This document shows, piece by piece, positions 33,745 to 43,615 of a stretch of DNA of 64,000 nt (the stretch's first letter is position 1; each line of letters starts with the position of its first letter). Position numbers and translations under genes: made by a program. Origin of the DNA: Planctomycetia bacterium (GTDB lineage Bacteria > Planctomycetota > Planctomycetia > Pirellulales > Thermoguttaceae); NCBI GenBank assembly GCA_030527205.1, contig JAUNBG010000008.1:35405-99404 (forward strand), in the 5' to 3' direction. The notes under the pieces were generated by a model. The model saw only the letters and a program-made list of their open reading frames with translations. It was not told the origin of the DNA and made no database searches.

Positions 33745-35988
33745 ATGGCTTTGGATTCTTATTTCTTTTGTCCTGGCGGACGAGATAAAAAAATTCGTTT
33801 TTGTTGTCCCGATAAACTCAAGGAACTTGACCAAATTGACTCAATGTTGACAGGGGGTCAAATGGCGGCTTGCTTGACTTTTATCGAGCAGTTGGAAAAA
33901 AAATATTCTGATTGCGCTTGCCTTGATTCTGCAAAATGTATGGTTTTGCGAACGCTTGGACGCTGGGACGAAGCTTTGGAAGTCGCTCAAAAATTTTCGA
34001 GCCGCGAACCTGAGAATATTGTTGCAAAAACGGAACTTGCCATTAATCAGGCCGCCTTGAAAATGAATGCAGAATCGATTGCGACTCTTGTTGACGCAAT
34101 TGAACTGAATAAAAAAGGTCAAATGAATCAAGCGATTCTATTTGCGATGTTTGCTGTTGGACGTTGCCTTTTGGAAGACGGTTTCATCGTTTCGGCTGTT
34201 GCGATTGCAAAACAACTTCAGTCCTATATGCCCGGCAAACGGGAAACTGCTGAATTATTGAATCTTTGCATTGCGAGCCCCGATTATCCGTTGTTCTTAA
34301 AGGAACAAAATATCGAACAAAATTGTTCCGAAGATTTTCCTGAAAAAACCGCTTTTTATGAAGCCATTTTATCCTTGAAAACGGGTTATTGGAAAAAAGG
34401 TCTTCAAAAACTTGAATCTTTATTGCCTCTGGGTCAAAAATGGCCTTATCTTTATCGAATTGTGGCGATTGTTCGACTTTGGTTTAATGATTTTAAAGGT
34501 TGCGTTGAACTTTTAAAGCAATTTATCGCCGAATTATCGCAAAGCGATCCGGACCTTGAGGACATTATTGACGCGCAAACTCTCTTGCTCTATTTGGATC
34601 ATCCCAGATTGTTTCGGCATAATGAGGGAATGGTTCTTGAACAAACCGATTTTTTTGGCGACAAAATCAATGTTAACCTCTGGACATATCCTGTGAACAA
34701 TTTTGACGCCGTTCTCGAACAACTTCTTTCGATGCCGACTTTGGATATTATTGGCGATGAAACAACAATTTCCCGTCAGGATGAAGAACATCCCGCTCCA
34801 AAAAAGATTTTTGCAATACTTAATCAACCTTTTCCCGAAATTGGCGAAACGGCAACTTTTGAAAATACGCCTTATTTTCAGGGCGTTTTGAGTTTGTTTG
34901 GAGCGGAAACCGATCGCCCGGCCAGAATTGAGTTGAATCCTATTCCCATTTACAAAGATTTGGTTCTTGACTTTATCCAAAATAAATTGGGGACAATGTT
35001 GGGCGAACCTTCGCAAAAGACTTTGACACAAAATTCATGGACGGATATCAAAGCTGTTCGACGTTTTCATTATCGTTCTTTTGAAATTCCTTCAGAAGAA
35101 AAAGAATTTGAACTCTATGAAAAATATTTGGAAAACGTTTTTGTTAATGACTGGATTCAACATTCGTTCAAAAATCTGGACGATCAATCTCCTGAAATCG
35201 CAGCGCAAAAACCAGAATATTGTTCAAAAATTCAGGCGTTCTTGAATATTTTGGAAATGCGCATTCATCCGCGATTGGCAGAAAAGATCATCAATAATAT
35301 TCGGTTGCGATTGAATCTTGAATCTCCCAAAGCAATTTTGCTTCCCGACGAATTATCCAGGGCGAATATACAAACTCTTATGGCGGAAACGCCTGTTTGG
35401 CGTTGGCATCGAATTGATTATTCGAAGTTTCCAACTTCCGAATTATTTCCTTTGTTGCAAATAGTTCATTTTTTGCGGGATGAAAAATCCATTTTCAAAC
35501 TTGCCTCCGAATTACTAAATCGTCCAATGTCGGCGATGAAACAGGAAGAACGATCTGCTGCTTTCAGTCTTTTGATTTCATATTATCTTGACTATGAAGC
35601 CTTTGAAGACGCTTTGCTTTGTATTGCGAAAGCGAGAAATGAATCCGAAGAACTTAAACGGTCAGACGCTCAATGGAATCTTTCGGAATTGATTGTTTAT
35701 GGACAAAAGAAAGATATGCGACGTTTCTCGGATATGATGCAACATTTGACGACGGAACATAAAAAAGAACCAGAAATCATGCAGCAATTGCAATCGTTTT
35801 TGATTCGTTGGGGAATAATCAATCCAGACGGAACAGTTAATCGAATGTCGAGTTCCGGGCCGAATCAACCTTCATTTTCAGCTTCTAATGCGAATATTAC
35901 GCAATCCAAACCTTCAGAACTTTGGACGCCGGAGAGCGAAAAAAGTTCGAGTCAGGCTGGAAATTCCAAACTTTGGGTTCCTGATTGA
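33745..35988 (+). CDS. Large helical repeat protein with a degenerate SEC-C-like N-terminus
   Basis: The family is unrecognised. The 747-residue product begins with a Cys-rich motif, YFFCPGGRDKKIRFCC, that resembles the SEC-C zinc motif (CPCGSGKKYKKCC) but lacks one Cys. The following 250 residues look like TPR/HEAT-type helical pairs (WDEALEVAQKFSSREPENIVAKT region). The middle and C-terminal parts are helical with low similarity to anything known, and the last 50 residues are Ser/Pro-rich. There is no signal peptide, so it is probably cytoplasmic. The ATG at 33745 was chosen over the in-frame TTG two codons earlier. A scaffold or protein-quality role is possible but unproven. Confidence 0.6.
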   Translation: MALDSYFFCPGGRDKKIRFCCPDKLKELDQIDSMLTGGQMAACLTFIEQLEKKYSDCACLDSAKCMVLRTLGRWDEALEVAQKFSSREPENIVAKTELAINQAALKMNAESIATLVDAIELNKKGQMNQAILFAMFAVGRCLLEDGFIVSAVAIAKQLQSYMPGKRETAELLNLCIASPDYPLFLKEQNIEQNCSEDFPEKTAFYEAILSLKTGYWKKGLQKLESLLPLGQKWPYLYRIVAIVRLWFNDFKGCVELLKQFIAELSQSDPDLEDIIDAQTLLLYLDHPRLFRHNEGMVLEQTDFFGDKINVNLWTYPVNNFDAVLEQLLSMPTLDIIGDETTISRQDEEHPAPKKIFAILNQPFPEIGETATFENTPYFQGVLSLFGAETDRPARIELNPIPIYKDLVLDFIQNKLGTMLGEPSQKTLTQNSWTDIKAVRRFHYRSFEIPSEEKEFELYEKYLENVFVNDWIQHSFKNLDDQSPEIAAQKPEYCSKIQAFLNILEMRIHPRLAEKIINNIRLRLNLESPKAILLPDELSRANIQTLMAETPVWRWHRIDYSKFPTSELFPLLQIVHFLRDEKSIFKLASELLNRPMSAMKQEERSAAFSLLISYYLDYEAFEDALLCIAKARNESEELKRSDAQWNLSELIVYGQKKDMRRFSDMMQHLTTEHKKEPEIMQQLQSFLIRWGIINPDGTVNRMSSSGPNQPSFSASNANITQSKPSELWTPESEKSSSQAGNSKLWVPD

Positions 35989-36230
35989 TAAAAAATCATT
36001 GAGACTGCCTGAGTTGGGGTTCCAAATGTCTTGATTTTTTGTTTTAATAATAACGATTGGGCAATCAGTGAATCAAAATGAAACAAAACGAATGCGAAAA
36101 TTCCGACATAACAAGGGGATTATTTCAAACATTAATGTTCAGGAACAATCTAATTACAGGGAGACTTTAAAATATTTGAGCCGTTTTCATTTTGATTAAA
36201 AACTGTATTGAATTTATAAGGAGAAATCTT

Positions 36231-37292
36231 TTGAGACGTTTATGTAATTTTATTCATTTGACAAATATTTTGACGTTGGTTTTATTTTCTTTTGGCATTT
36301 CGATTTGTTCGACTTCCATTTTTGCGAAGGAACCCGTCAAACTTATTTATGATACGGATGTCGGAAATGATATTGACGATGTTCTTGCTCTGGCATTGAT
36401 TCATAATTTGGAAAGTCGCGGCGAATGTCAACTTTTGGCTGTTACAATAACAAAAGACAACCAATATGCGGCGCCATTTATTAAAATGGTCAATACATTT
36501 TATGGACGTCCCGATATTCCAATCGGTATGGTTCAGGAAAGCGGCGTCGAAACTTTTGACGGAAGCTATTTGAAACAAACCCTTGAAGCCAAAGACGAAA
36601 ATGGAAATCTCAAATTTCCTTTTTATGATCTCAAAAAAGAGACCGAAGTTTTTCCTTGCGCAACAAAATTGTTGCGGAAAACCCTTGCGGAAAATGAAGA
36701 TCAGTCCATTGTTATTGTTCAAGTCGGATTTTCGACGAATTTGGCTCGACTTCTTGATTCAAAAGCGGATGATTTCTCGTCTTTGAACGGGAAAGAACTT
36801 GCCGCAAAAAAAGTTCGGTTGGCTTCTGTTATGGCTGGCGCTTTTAGTAAGGAACTCGAAAAGCATACAGAATATAATGTCGTTAAAGATATTCCGTCGG
36901 CTCAGAAGTTTTTTGCGGAATGGCCAACCCCGATTTATGTCAGCGGTTTTGAAATCGGAAAAGATATTCTTATGACCGGAAAATCAATCTCGAATGATTA
37001 TGAATATATTGATCATCATCCGGTTAAGGAATCTTATCATTTTTATCGCGGACTCGAAAACGATCAATGTACTTGGGACCTGACGTCTGTTCTTTTTGCG
37101 GTTCGACCAGATCGCGGTTATTTTGACATCTCTGAAAAAGGAATCGTTCATGTTCGCGATGACTCGACAACTTGGTTTGAAGCGTCTGATGAAGGAAAAG
37201 ATTATTATTTGATCGTTAATCCAGAACAAAGAATAAGAATTCAAGAAACGTTTTTCTGGCTCTGCAGCGAGTTAAGAGAAATTCCTGATTGA
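36231..37292 (+). CDS. Secreted nucleoside hydrolase-like protein
   Basis: The 353-residue protein belongs to the inosine-uridine nucleoside hydrolase family, which splits the N-glycosidic bond of ribonucleosides. The calcium-binding signature DTDVGNDIDD is at residues 41-50. The N-terminus is a clear signal peptide (about 1-32, ending SIFA), so the enzyme acts outside the cytoplasmic membrane, probably for nucleoside scavenging or on a related glycoside. I chose a TTG start at 36231 because AAGGAG lies at 36218-36223 with ideal spacing; the longer frame from 36192 would bury this site. Several planctomycete members are annotated only as hydrolases, so the substrate is open. Confidence 0.82.
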   Translation: MRRLCNFIHLTNILTLVLFSFGISICSTSIFAKEPVKLIYDTDVGNDIDDVLALALIHNLESRGECQLLAVTITKDNQYAAPFIKMVNTFYGRPDIPIGMVQESGVETFDGSYLKQTLEAKDENGNLKFPFYDLKKETEVFPCATKLLRKTLAENEDQSIVIVQVGFSTNLARLLDSKADDFSSLNGKELAAKKVRLASVMAGAFSKELEKHTEYNVVKDIPSAQKFFAEWPTPIYVSGFEIGKDILMTGKSISNDYEYIDHHPVKESYHFYRGLENDQCTWDLTSVLFAVRPDRGYFDISEKGIVHVRDDSTTWFEASDEGKDYYLIVNPEQRIRIQETFFWLCSELREIPD

Positions 37293-37570
37293 ATGTTTTT
37301 TGCGAAATAAGGGTTTTATTGCCAATAAGAACGTCGATTGACTTTTGAACAGCAACGACGTTCATTGTTCAAAGGATTTGGTTTTTTGAAAGAAATCATT
37401 TTAAACAAGACTCTGTTTCCAACAAATCAAATCAATTTCAATCGTTTTTTTCCGCGTTTCAGTGCCGCTTTTCAACAGACTTGAGTCGAGTAAGGAAACG
37501 CTGCTTGAGTTCAACGGATTTGAAAAGAAGGACTGATTTGAATGGGCGATTTGATATTTAAGGGAAAAAA

Positions 37571-38545
37571 ATGGAATCAACCGATCAAACGAACGAAATG
37601 GAATCGTTATTAAGAGCGGAATATCGTCAATGGGGCGTTCTTCTTGAAAATATTCTACAAAAAACCTTGCAAACGTCTCTTTCGTTTGCCTTATCCGAGA
37701 TTAGATCGGAAAATGTTTCAGAAATTCTGAAACGATCTTTTTCCAAAAACATTTTTGCGATTGTAACGTTATCAAAAAATGAGTCTTGTCGAATCGGAAT
37801 TGATTTTTCCCGTTTATCGCTCGAATTCTTTTTAGACCAAATGTTGGGCGGTTTTGACGGTTCTGACAATTTTGAGAACAAGGACGCCCTTTATCAGAGT
37901 TCGCAAAAAATGACGTTATTGGAAAAGCGCTTGCATAAAAAAATGATCGCGCTGATTTTTAAATCTTTTTTTTATTCTCAATTGAATTGCGACCTTGATT
38001 CTAATTCTTTTAATGAATCATCTGCGCAAAAGAACTCGATTCATTCTTCGCAGAATGAAAACGCTTTTATTGAAGAAGATTCGCCTGAGATTGCGGAATC
38101 CGATTTAAATCGAAATGCTGACTCTCAAATTGACAATGAAACCGATTCGATTATTATAAATGAAGAATCCATTCCGAATTGGATCTTGCAAGAGCCGAAA
38201 AGAATCGTTTCTTATGAATTACGCTTTTTAAATCGAACGGAAACCATTTCGTTTTTTTTGGATACTTCAACAGAAAAGAGATTTTTCCCTCATCTTTTTT
38301 CTCAATTTTCCGAACAGAAGAATTTTGTCGCAACAAAATTGGATGTTCGAGAAGTCATAATTGAAATCGGGCAAATCAGAATGAGTCCGGAAAAGCTTTC
38401 CTCATTGAAAATTGGCGATATATTAAAAACCGATGTTCCTGCTGATTCTCCTTTTTTTATCAAATGGGATAACGTTCTTCATTTTTCTGGAAAACCGGGA
38501 CTTTATCAAGGCATTCCTTCTATTCAAATTGAAAAGGAACTTTAA
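37571..38545 (+). CDS. FliM/FliN-family (SpoA domain) motor-switch-like protein
   Basis: The 324-residue protein resembles FliM. Residues 60-140 match its middle domain (IGIDFSRLSLEFFLDQMLGG, then LLEKRLHKKMIALIF). A Ser/Asn/Glu-rich insertion follows (about 145-205). The C-terminus shows an SpoA domain (IIEIGQIRMSPEKLSSLKIGDIL), the part that builds the C-ring of flagella and type III secretion machines. The N-terminal EIDALL-type CheY-binding peptide is missing. The ATG at 37571 follows AAGGGA. No other flagellar gene is nearby, which is unusual because these genes normally cluster. It may be a true but dispersed FliM or a divergent paralogue. Confidence 0.62.
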   Translation: MESTDQTNEMESLLRAEYRQWGVLLENILQKTLQTSLSFALSEIRSENVSEILKRSFSKNIFAIVTLSKNESCRIGIDFSRLSLEFFLDQMLGGFDGSDNFENKDALYQSSQKMTLLEKRLHKKMIALIFKSFFYSQLNCDLDSNSFNESSAQKNSIHSSQNENAFIEEDSPEIAESDLNRNADSQIDNETDSIIINEESIPNWILQEPKRIVSYELRFLNRTETISFFLDTSTEKRFFPHLFSQFSEQKNFVATKLDVREVIIEIGQIRMSPEKLSSLKIGDILKTDVPADSPFFIKWDNVLHFSGKPGLYQGIPSIQIEKEL

Positions 38546-38653
38546 AGTTCCATTGAGCTTTCCAGACCTTAATGACTCAAAGAGCAACTGTTTCTATTAT
38601 TTTTATCTCACTGAGTTGGCTATACTAATAGAAAACATGCAGTAAAAGAAAGT

Positions 38654-39832
38654 TCAAAAATCATACCAAATGCCAAAGCCATATTTTTTCTGATAAGCGT
38701 AATGAAATTGAAAAAGATCGTCGCAACCGGAATAGAATTCGAAACCGAGTCGCAATAAATTATTGGAGGGACCTCGCCATTGCCAACCGACTTGAAGATT
38801 AAGATAACCTCCGAAATCCAGTTCTTCGAAAAGATGAGCGTTAATTGCGGCAAAAGGATTTCCCTGTGATTGATAGGGGCGATAAACAGGGCTATATTCG
38901 GCTCCAAATTGAAATTCCCAAGGATCAGTCGTTGTTCCTGTGTGGAAGGCCCAACCGGCTTCTCCATAAAGTCGAATATCCGGGATTGGCCGATAAGCGA
39001 TTCCGAGTAAAAGTTCGTCTCTTGTATAATGAACTCGTTTTTTGAAATTCCCTAACAGATAATTATCTCCTAAATGGGAACTGATATGATAATAACCAGT
39101 TTTGAACTGCCAATGTTTGGTTCCATATGTTATGGGGAGACCGGCGCGATAATCCGTTCCAGCCAATTCTCGATCGCGTTCAAAATCAAGTCGAAGAAGA
39201 GCGGCTCCTTCGATATCTATTTGAAATCCTTCCGGAAGAACGGATTCTGACGTTCCATATCGCAAAACAGGAGCTCGACCTCCCAGGGAGATATCCCAAA
39301 GCCAACCATAATCGTCATCATAAGTAAAAACGCTTTCCAATCGCGGTTCTTTTCTGCCAGCCAAATAAGACGGATAAATCAAACCTGTCGGAAGGATTTG
39401 CCATTTCCATTGTTGAATGTCATATTTAACCCAATGTTCATCGTTCAACGTTGGAATTGAATAAAGATCAGAGTCCCTGGTTTCCAACATATTGGCAAAT
39501 TCGAAAGAATTATTGTTGGAAAAATAATGTTTGGAAGTTTCGTTTTCTGTAAAAGGAGTTTCTGAAATATTATAACGATCAATATAATTATTCTCGATAT
39601 AATTGTTCTCATAAAATGAGTCGCGATTTGATAATGAATTGTCGGCAAAACGATTCATTTGCTGTTGATTGGCAATGGATTCCTGAACAATATTGTTGTT
39701 GGAATAATCGTTTTCATTTTGATAAAAATGATTATCGAATGATTGTCCCATTACTGAAGTTGTTGCAGCAATAATTGCTCCAAAGAACAAAAACCGACTT
39801 ATTATTGTCTGCGTTTGATTATTTGAAGTCAT
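38654..39832 (-). CDS. Secreted DUF1207-type protein
   Basis: The 392-residue product has a signal peptide (hydrophobic FLFFGAIIAATTSVMG), an Asn/Tyr-rich low-complexity stretch (about 35-115) and a beta-rich domain (about 125-392) with many aromatic residues (LPTGLIYPSYLAG, WGWR-like repeats, FEFYSGCDDLFQFHY) that matches DUF1207. The alternating pattern suggests an outer-membrane beta-barrel, which is inference. The family is found mostly in Planctomycetes and its function is unknown. The ATG at 39832 starts the signal peptide; an upstream TTG at 39898 only adds a leader. The gene converges with the FliM-like gene. Confidence 0.78.
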   Translation of the reverse strand: MTSNNQTQTIISRFLFFGAIIAATTSVMGQSFDNHFYQNENDYSNNNIVQESIANQQQMNRFADNSLSNRDSFYENNYIENNYIDRYNISETPFTENETSKHYFSNNNSFEFANMLETRDSDLYSIPTLNDEHWVKYDIQQWKWQILPTGLIYPSYLAGRKEPRLESVFTYDDDYGWLWDISLGGRAPVLRYGTSESVLPEGFQIDIEGAALLRLDFERDRELAGTDYRAGLPITYGTKHWQFKTGYYHISSHLGDNYLLGNFKKRVHYTRDELLLGIAYRPIPDIRLYGEAGWAFHTGTTTDPWEFQFGAEYSPVYRPYQSQGNPFAAINAHLFEELDFGGYLNLQVGWQWRGPSNNLLRLGFEFYSGCDDLFQFHYAYQKKYGFGIWYDF

Positions 39833-40102
39833 TTTTTCGTTTTTAGGGTTTGTAAAAAGGTTAATTGATTTCAAAATTAACGAAACGATAATTCTCAAAT
39901 TTTGACATTAAATCGCGACAAGTCAGCATATCAGTTTTCGAATTATAATTGTTCGTCAAGTTATTACAAAATGATAAAATCTTATTAAAAAGTCAAAATA
40001 GCGATCAATGGAAGCGCGAAATGCAAACCGAACTCCCCAAAAAGGAGAAATCGGTCAGGTTTGTCTGCGGATTGCTTGAGGAATCCATTTTCGCGAAGCT
40101 GT

Positions 40103-40188
40103 ATGGCAAACAGGCTTCGCTTTTGCGCCATTCCGTTGTTATTCCGTTTGCGAAACCCAATGATTTCGAGGTTCAACAAGCTTGCGTT
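40103..40188 (+). repeat. Degenerate ~90-bp family repeat
   Basis: It reads AACAGGCTTCGCTTTTGCG, then CCGTTTGCGAAACCCAATGA and the tail GGTTCAACAAGCTTGCG. Confidence 0.65.
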
Positions 40189-40322
40189 AAACCGTTGAAC
40201 TGTCAAACTGTTAAACCGTTGAATCGGAACAAACATATTCCCGTCTCATTCATCGAATTCAACGATTTTCGCCTTCGGTCAAAACAAATGGCTCGTTTTG
40301 TTTTACGAGAATTAAACGATAA

Positions 40323-40432
40323 AAGAAGTCCTAAAACCCCTAATCGCGAACGTCTCGTCCTCAAAAAAAATGGTTTTAACGACTTTATCCAAAATGCGTT
40401 TGTTGAAAAATCTGGTTTTTTAGAACTTCTTT
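40323..40432. mobile_element. MITE-like element, copy E (reverse)
   Basis: In reverse orientation the ends read AAGAAGTTCTAAAAAACC and GGGGTTTTAGGACTTCT, with the interior GGACGAGACGTTCGCG. It ends 6 bp from the glyS stop codon. Confidence 0.8.
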
Positions 40433-40437
40433 AAAGA

Positions 40438-42078
40438 TTAACAATTCAGACGCTGCTTCAATTCGTCAACAAGTTCTTCTCTTTTGACGCGCCATTGTTC
40501 CAATGTATCGCGGTCTCGTATCGTTACAGTCCCGTCCTGAAGCGTTTGCCCGTCAATCGTAACGCAAAACGGCGTTCCTATTTCGTCCTGGCGGCGATAA
40601 CGACGTCCAACGGCCCCTTTTTCATCATATTGAGCGGTCATCTCTTTTTTGAGTTCGCCATAAATTTCAGCGGCAATTTCGGGCATTCCGTCTTTTTTAA
40701 CCAATGGAAAGACCGCCGCTTTAATCGGAGCCAATCGCGGATGAAGTTTCAAATAGACCCGCTTTGCTTCCTGACCTTGTTCCGAGGTCGGCGCTTGATC
40801 GACTTGATAAGCTTCACATAAAAAGGCCAACGTTGCCCGGTCTGCTCCGGAACTCGGCTCGATAACATGCGGAATAAAGCGTTCCTTTCGCTGGTCATCA
40901 AAATAAGTTAAATCTTTTCCGCTGCCGCGATATTTCGGCTGACCATTGGCCTCTTTTTCCAACAAGAGTTCATTTCCTTCCCGAACAAGTTTCCCTTCCA
41001 TATGAGAACGCAAATCGAAATTGCCTCGATGCGCGATTCCTTCAAGTTCGCCATATTCTCCCTCCGGAAGAAACGGAAAAGCGTATTCAATATCTGCGGT
41101 TCCGCAAGAATAATGAGCCAATTCTTCCGGATCATGTTCTCGAAGTCGAAGACGGTCGCCATTCAACCCCATTTCCGTATACCAACGGAAACGGCGATCT
41201 CGCCAATATTGATACCAAAGCGGCGATTCATTGGGATGACAGAAAAATTCAATCTCCATTTGTTCAAATTCCCGGCTTCGAAATGTAAAATTACGCGGCG
41301 TTATTTCATTCCGAAAACTCTTGCCGATTTGACCGATCCCAAACGGAAGTTTGACGCGGCTGGAATCCAAAACATTTTTAAAATTGACAAAAATCCCTTG
41401 AGCTGTTTCCGGACGCAAAAAAGAAATATCGTCTTCGCCGCCAAGAGCGCCAATTGTTGTTTTAAACATTAAATTGAATTCGCGCGGCGACGTCAACGTC
41501 CCCGGTTGCTTCGCATCGGGACCAACAACCAGCGAAAAATCGGATAACGACGAAATGGATGTCAAATCGCCCGTCCATTCAAGCGAATCCAGATTTTTTT
41601 TGCGAAGTCCAAAGAATTTTTGTGCCGCTTGATCCAAGGCCTCTTGAGTATTTTCTGTTTCAATTGTTGTTATAAAAACTGTCAACTCTTGCGCAGATGC
41701 CCCGTTTTCCCCATGCTTCATTCCTTTAACCCAACGACCCTTGACATGATCAAAACGATAGCGCCGTTTCGATTCGCGGCAGTCGACCATAAAATCATGA
41801 AATAGATCATAATGACCGGAACATTTCCAAATTTGCGGATGCATGATAATTGTACAATCAAGCCCGGTCATTTCGTAAGTTGACGGAGCTCCTGGCATAA
41901 CTTTCATTTCATTATGGCCAACAACCATATCGGTCCACCAAGCGTCTTTGACGTTTCGTTTTAACAAAACGCCGAGCGGGCCATAATCCCAAAAACCGTT
42001 CAAACCGCCATAAATTTCACTGGATTGAAAAAGAAATCCGCGACGTTTGCATAAAGCAACCAATTCTTCCATTTGCAT
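40438..42078 (-). CDS. glyS: Glycyl-tRNA synthetase, dimeric (alpha2) type
   Basis: The 546-residue class II synthetase charges tRNA-Gly. It starts MQMEELVALCKRRGFLF, followed by GGLNGFWDYGPLG (motif 1 region), RPETAQGIFVNF, a motif 2 Arg in SFRNEITPRNF and a C-terminal anticodon-binding domain (YLKLHPRLAPIKAAVFPL). It is the single-chain type of archaea, eukaryotes and some bacteria, not the alpha2beta2 form of E. coli. I chose the ATG at 42078 with AAGGAA upstream; the longer frame extends through a repeat. It is cytoplasmic. Neighbouring parAB genes are on the same strand but 460 bp away. Confidence 0.96.
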   Translation of the reverse strand: MQMEELVALCKRRGFLFQSSEIYGGLNGFWDYGPLGVLLKRNVKDAWWTDMVVGHNEMKVMPGAPSTYEMTGLDCTIIMHPQIWKCSGHYDLFHDFMVDCRESKRRYRFDHVKGRWVKGMKHGENGASAQELTVFITTIETENTQEALDQAAQKFFGLRKKNLDSLEWTGDLTSISSLSDFSLVVGPDAKQPGTLTSPREFNLMFKTTIGALGGEDDISFLRPETAQGIFVNFKNVLDSSRVKLPFGIGQIGKSFRNEITPRNFTFRSREFEQMEIEFFCHPNESPLWYQYWRDRRFRWYTEMGLNGDRLRLREHDPEELAHYSCGTADIEYAFPFLPEGEYGELEGIAHRGNFDLRSHMEGKLVREGNELLLEKEANGQPKYRGSGKDLTYFDDQRKERFIPHVIEPSSGADRATLAFLCEAYQVDQAPTSEQGQEAKRVYLKLHPRLAPIKAAVFPLVKKDGMPEIAAEIYGELKKEMTAQYDEKGAVGRRYRRQDEIGTPFCVTIDGQTLQDGTVTIRDRDTLEQWRVKREELVDELKQRLNC

Positions 42079-42538
42079 GATCTGTTCCTTAAATTTCGAT
42101 CTTTTTCTCTCTTTTGCCTGAATCGAAAAGTTATTATATTCTTGATAAGTTATACTTAAGCCTGTTGAAAATCCGAGATCGTTGGAATGCAATCCAGACA
42201 ACGATCTTAACAATGCAAAACAAAACGCGATCCCATTTCAGCTTCGATAAAACGAGTCTTTTTGTAGCGTTAATGAGACATTGACTCATGTTTCAAATGG
42301 GCAAGTCAATATTCAATTCAACATTCAATTCAACGGAACGTTCTTTTTATAATAAGAAATTTATCATAAAAATGATTGACTTGGCCAAAACAGGGGGACT
42401 TTGCCTTTGATCCAACAAAAATCTCATTAAATTTTAACGATGAAAAATTGTTTACGGAAGCCGTTCGCTTGTTTTATTTATTTTATCTTCTTGTTTGATT
42501 CTTTTTTGATTTTTTGTCCCATTGCTTCCTTGATTTGT
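42079..42538. other. Intergenic region between parB and glyS
   Basis: It contains a reverse copy of the degenerate repeat (42149-42238) and the ribosome site of glyS. The rest (42240-42538) holds the tandem TCAACATTCAATTCAAC-type short repeat near 42310-42335 and no gene. Confidence 0.55.
42149..42238 (-). repeat. Degenerate ~90-bp family repeat (reverse)
   Basis: The reverse complement carries CGGATTTTCAACAGGCTTAA, one of the best copies of the tail, preceded by a diverged core and GAAATGGGATCG. It lies 71 bp upstream of the glyS start. Confidence 0.65.
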
Positions 42539-43615
42539 TTATTTGGTCGGACAAATTAATTGATAAACGCGTTCAAATTCATCAGCGGAGTTAAAGGGAA
42601 TGACGAGCTTGCCTTTGCCTTTATCGTTGGAAACAAGTTGAACTTTTGTTCCAAGACGAGTTCGAAATTGTTGTTCAAGCTCAAGAATTTGCGGATCGGA
42701 TTGCGCCGTTTTTCGTTTGCTTGAAGGAGGCGGCGGAAGATAATTCGTTCCATTTTCATCCGATTGAGCCAACAATTCTTGAACGAACGCCTCTGTTTGG
42801 CGAACGCTCCAGCCTTCCTTGACAATTCGTGACGCGACGTCATGTTGTTCCCATTCTTCAAGAGGGAGAAGAGCTCGAGCATGCCCTTGAGTTAAAACAT
42901 TTTGACGAACGGCCAACTGCAATTCTTCCGGAAGTTCCAAAAGTCGCATTAAATTAGTAACCGTTGAACGTTCAAGTTCGAGACGGCGAGCCAATTCTTC
43001 ATGAGTTCCGCCATAAATATCGAGATAATTTCGAAACGCCGTTGCTTTTTCAATCGCGTTCAGGTCTTTTCGTTGAATATTTTCGGTTAATGCCAATTCC
43101 GCCATTTCCCGGTCTTCAACGATTAACAGATGAGCGGGAACCTGTTTCCAACCGGCCTGAATGGCGGCTCTCAGACGACGTTCGCCCGCAATTAACTCAA
43201 AACGGTTCTCTTTTTGGCGAAGAACGACCGGTTGAATCATTCCATGTTTTTCAATACTTAACGCCAACTCGTTTAATTCGTCGGGGTCAAAGTCAAGTCG
43301 AGGTTGAAATGGGTTACGATCAATTAAATCAACAGAAATGCCTTGCGTCGGGCGGCCATTCATCATTTGATTCAGAATTTGATCGGTTGAAACGCCATTT
43401 GAGCCGGGAGAATCGAACTCCAATTCCGTTGTTTTAAACGATTCCGAATGAATTGAGCCGTTCCTGGAATCATTTTGCAATTGTTGGGAATCATCCATTT
43501 TCTGATTTTGATTCCTATAACTCTGATCGTTTGCTTCTTTGACAGGCGGTTGAGCAGCAGCAACTTTTCCAAGCAGAGCTTCAAGGCCTCGCCCCAAACG
43601 TTTTTCTTTAGACAC
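42539..43615 (-). CDS. parB: Chromosome partitioning protein ParB
   Basis: The 358-residue CTP-dependent DNA clamp has the family order: an N-terminal ParA-activating peptide (KRLGRGLEALLGK), a disordered Gln/Asn-rich segment (about 20-85), the CTP-binding box GERRLRAA, a helix-turn-helix region (TLEELARRLELERSTVTNLMRLL-like; here GGTHEELARRLELE) and a C-terminal dimer domain. It loads at parS and spreads to organise the origin region. The start is GTG at 43615 with GGAGG eight bases upstream; this overlaps the parA end by eight bases and gives the canonical N-terminus, whereas the longer frame would not. It is translationally coupled to parA. Confidence 0.96.
   Translation of the reverse strand: MSKEKRLGRGLEALLGKVAAAQPPVKEANDQSYRNQNQKMDDSQQLQNDSRNGSIHSESFKTTELEFDSPGSNGVSTDQILNQMMNGRPTQGISVDLIDRNPFQPRLDFDPDELNELALSIEKHGMIQPVVLRQKENRFELIAGERRLRAAIQAGWKQVPAHLLIVEDREMAELALTENIQRKDLNAIEKATAFRNYLDIYGGTHEELARRLELERSTVTNLMRLLELPEELQLAVRQNVLTQGHARALLPLEEWEQHDVASRIVKEGWSVRQTEAFVQELLAQSDENGTNYLPPPPSSKRKTAQSDPQILELEQQFRTRLGTKVQLVSNDKGKGKLVIPFNSADEFERVYQLICPTK

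Larger units (their letters stand above)
39833..40437. other. Repeat-filled intergenic region
   Basis: It lies between divergently read DUF1207 and the end of glyS. Nearly all of 40103-40432 is repeat: a degenerate family copy, a small internal duplication (GTTAAACCGTTGAA twice at about 40186-40222) and MITE-like copy E. The 161-codon plus-strand frame at 39949-40434 reads across all of these and was rejected. Confidence 0.7.

Noticed and set aside
39949..40434. 161-codon plus-strand open frame
   Set aside because: It reads straight through a degenerate-family repeat, an internal duplication and a MITE-like element; no ribosome site and no protein-like conservation.
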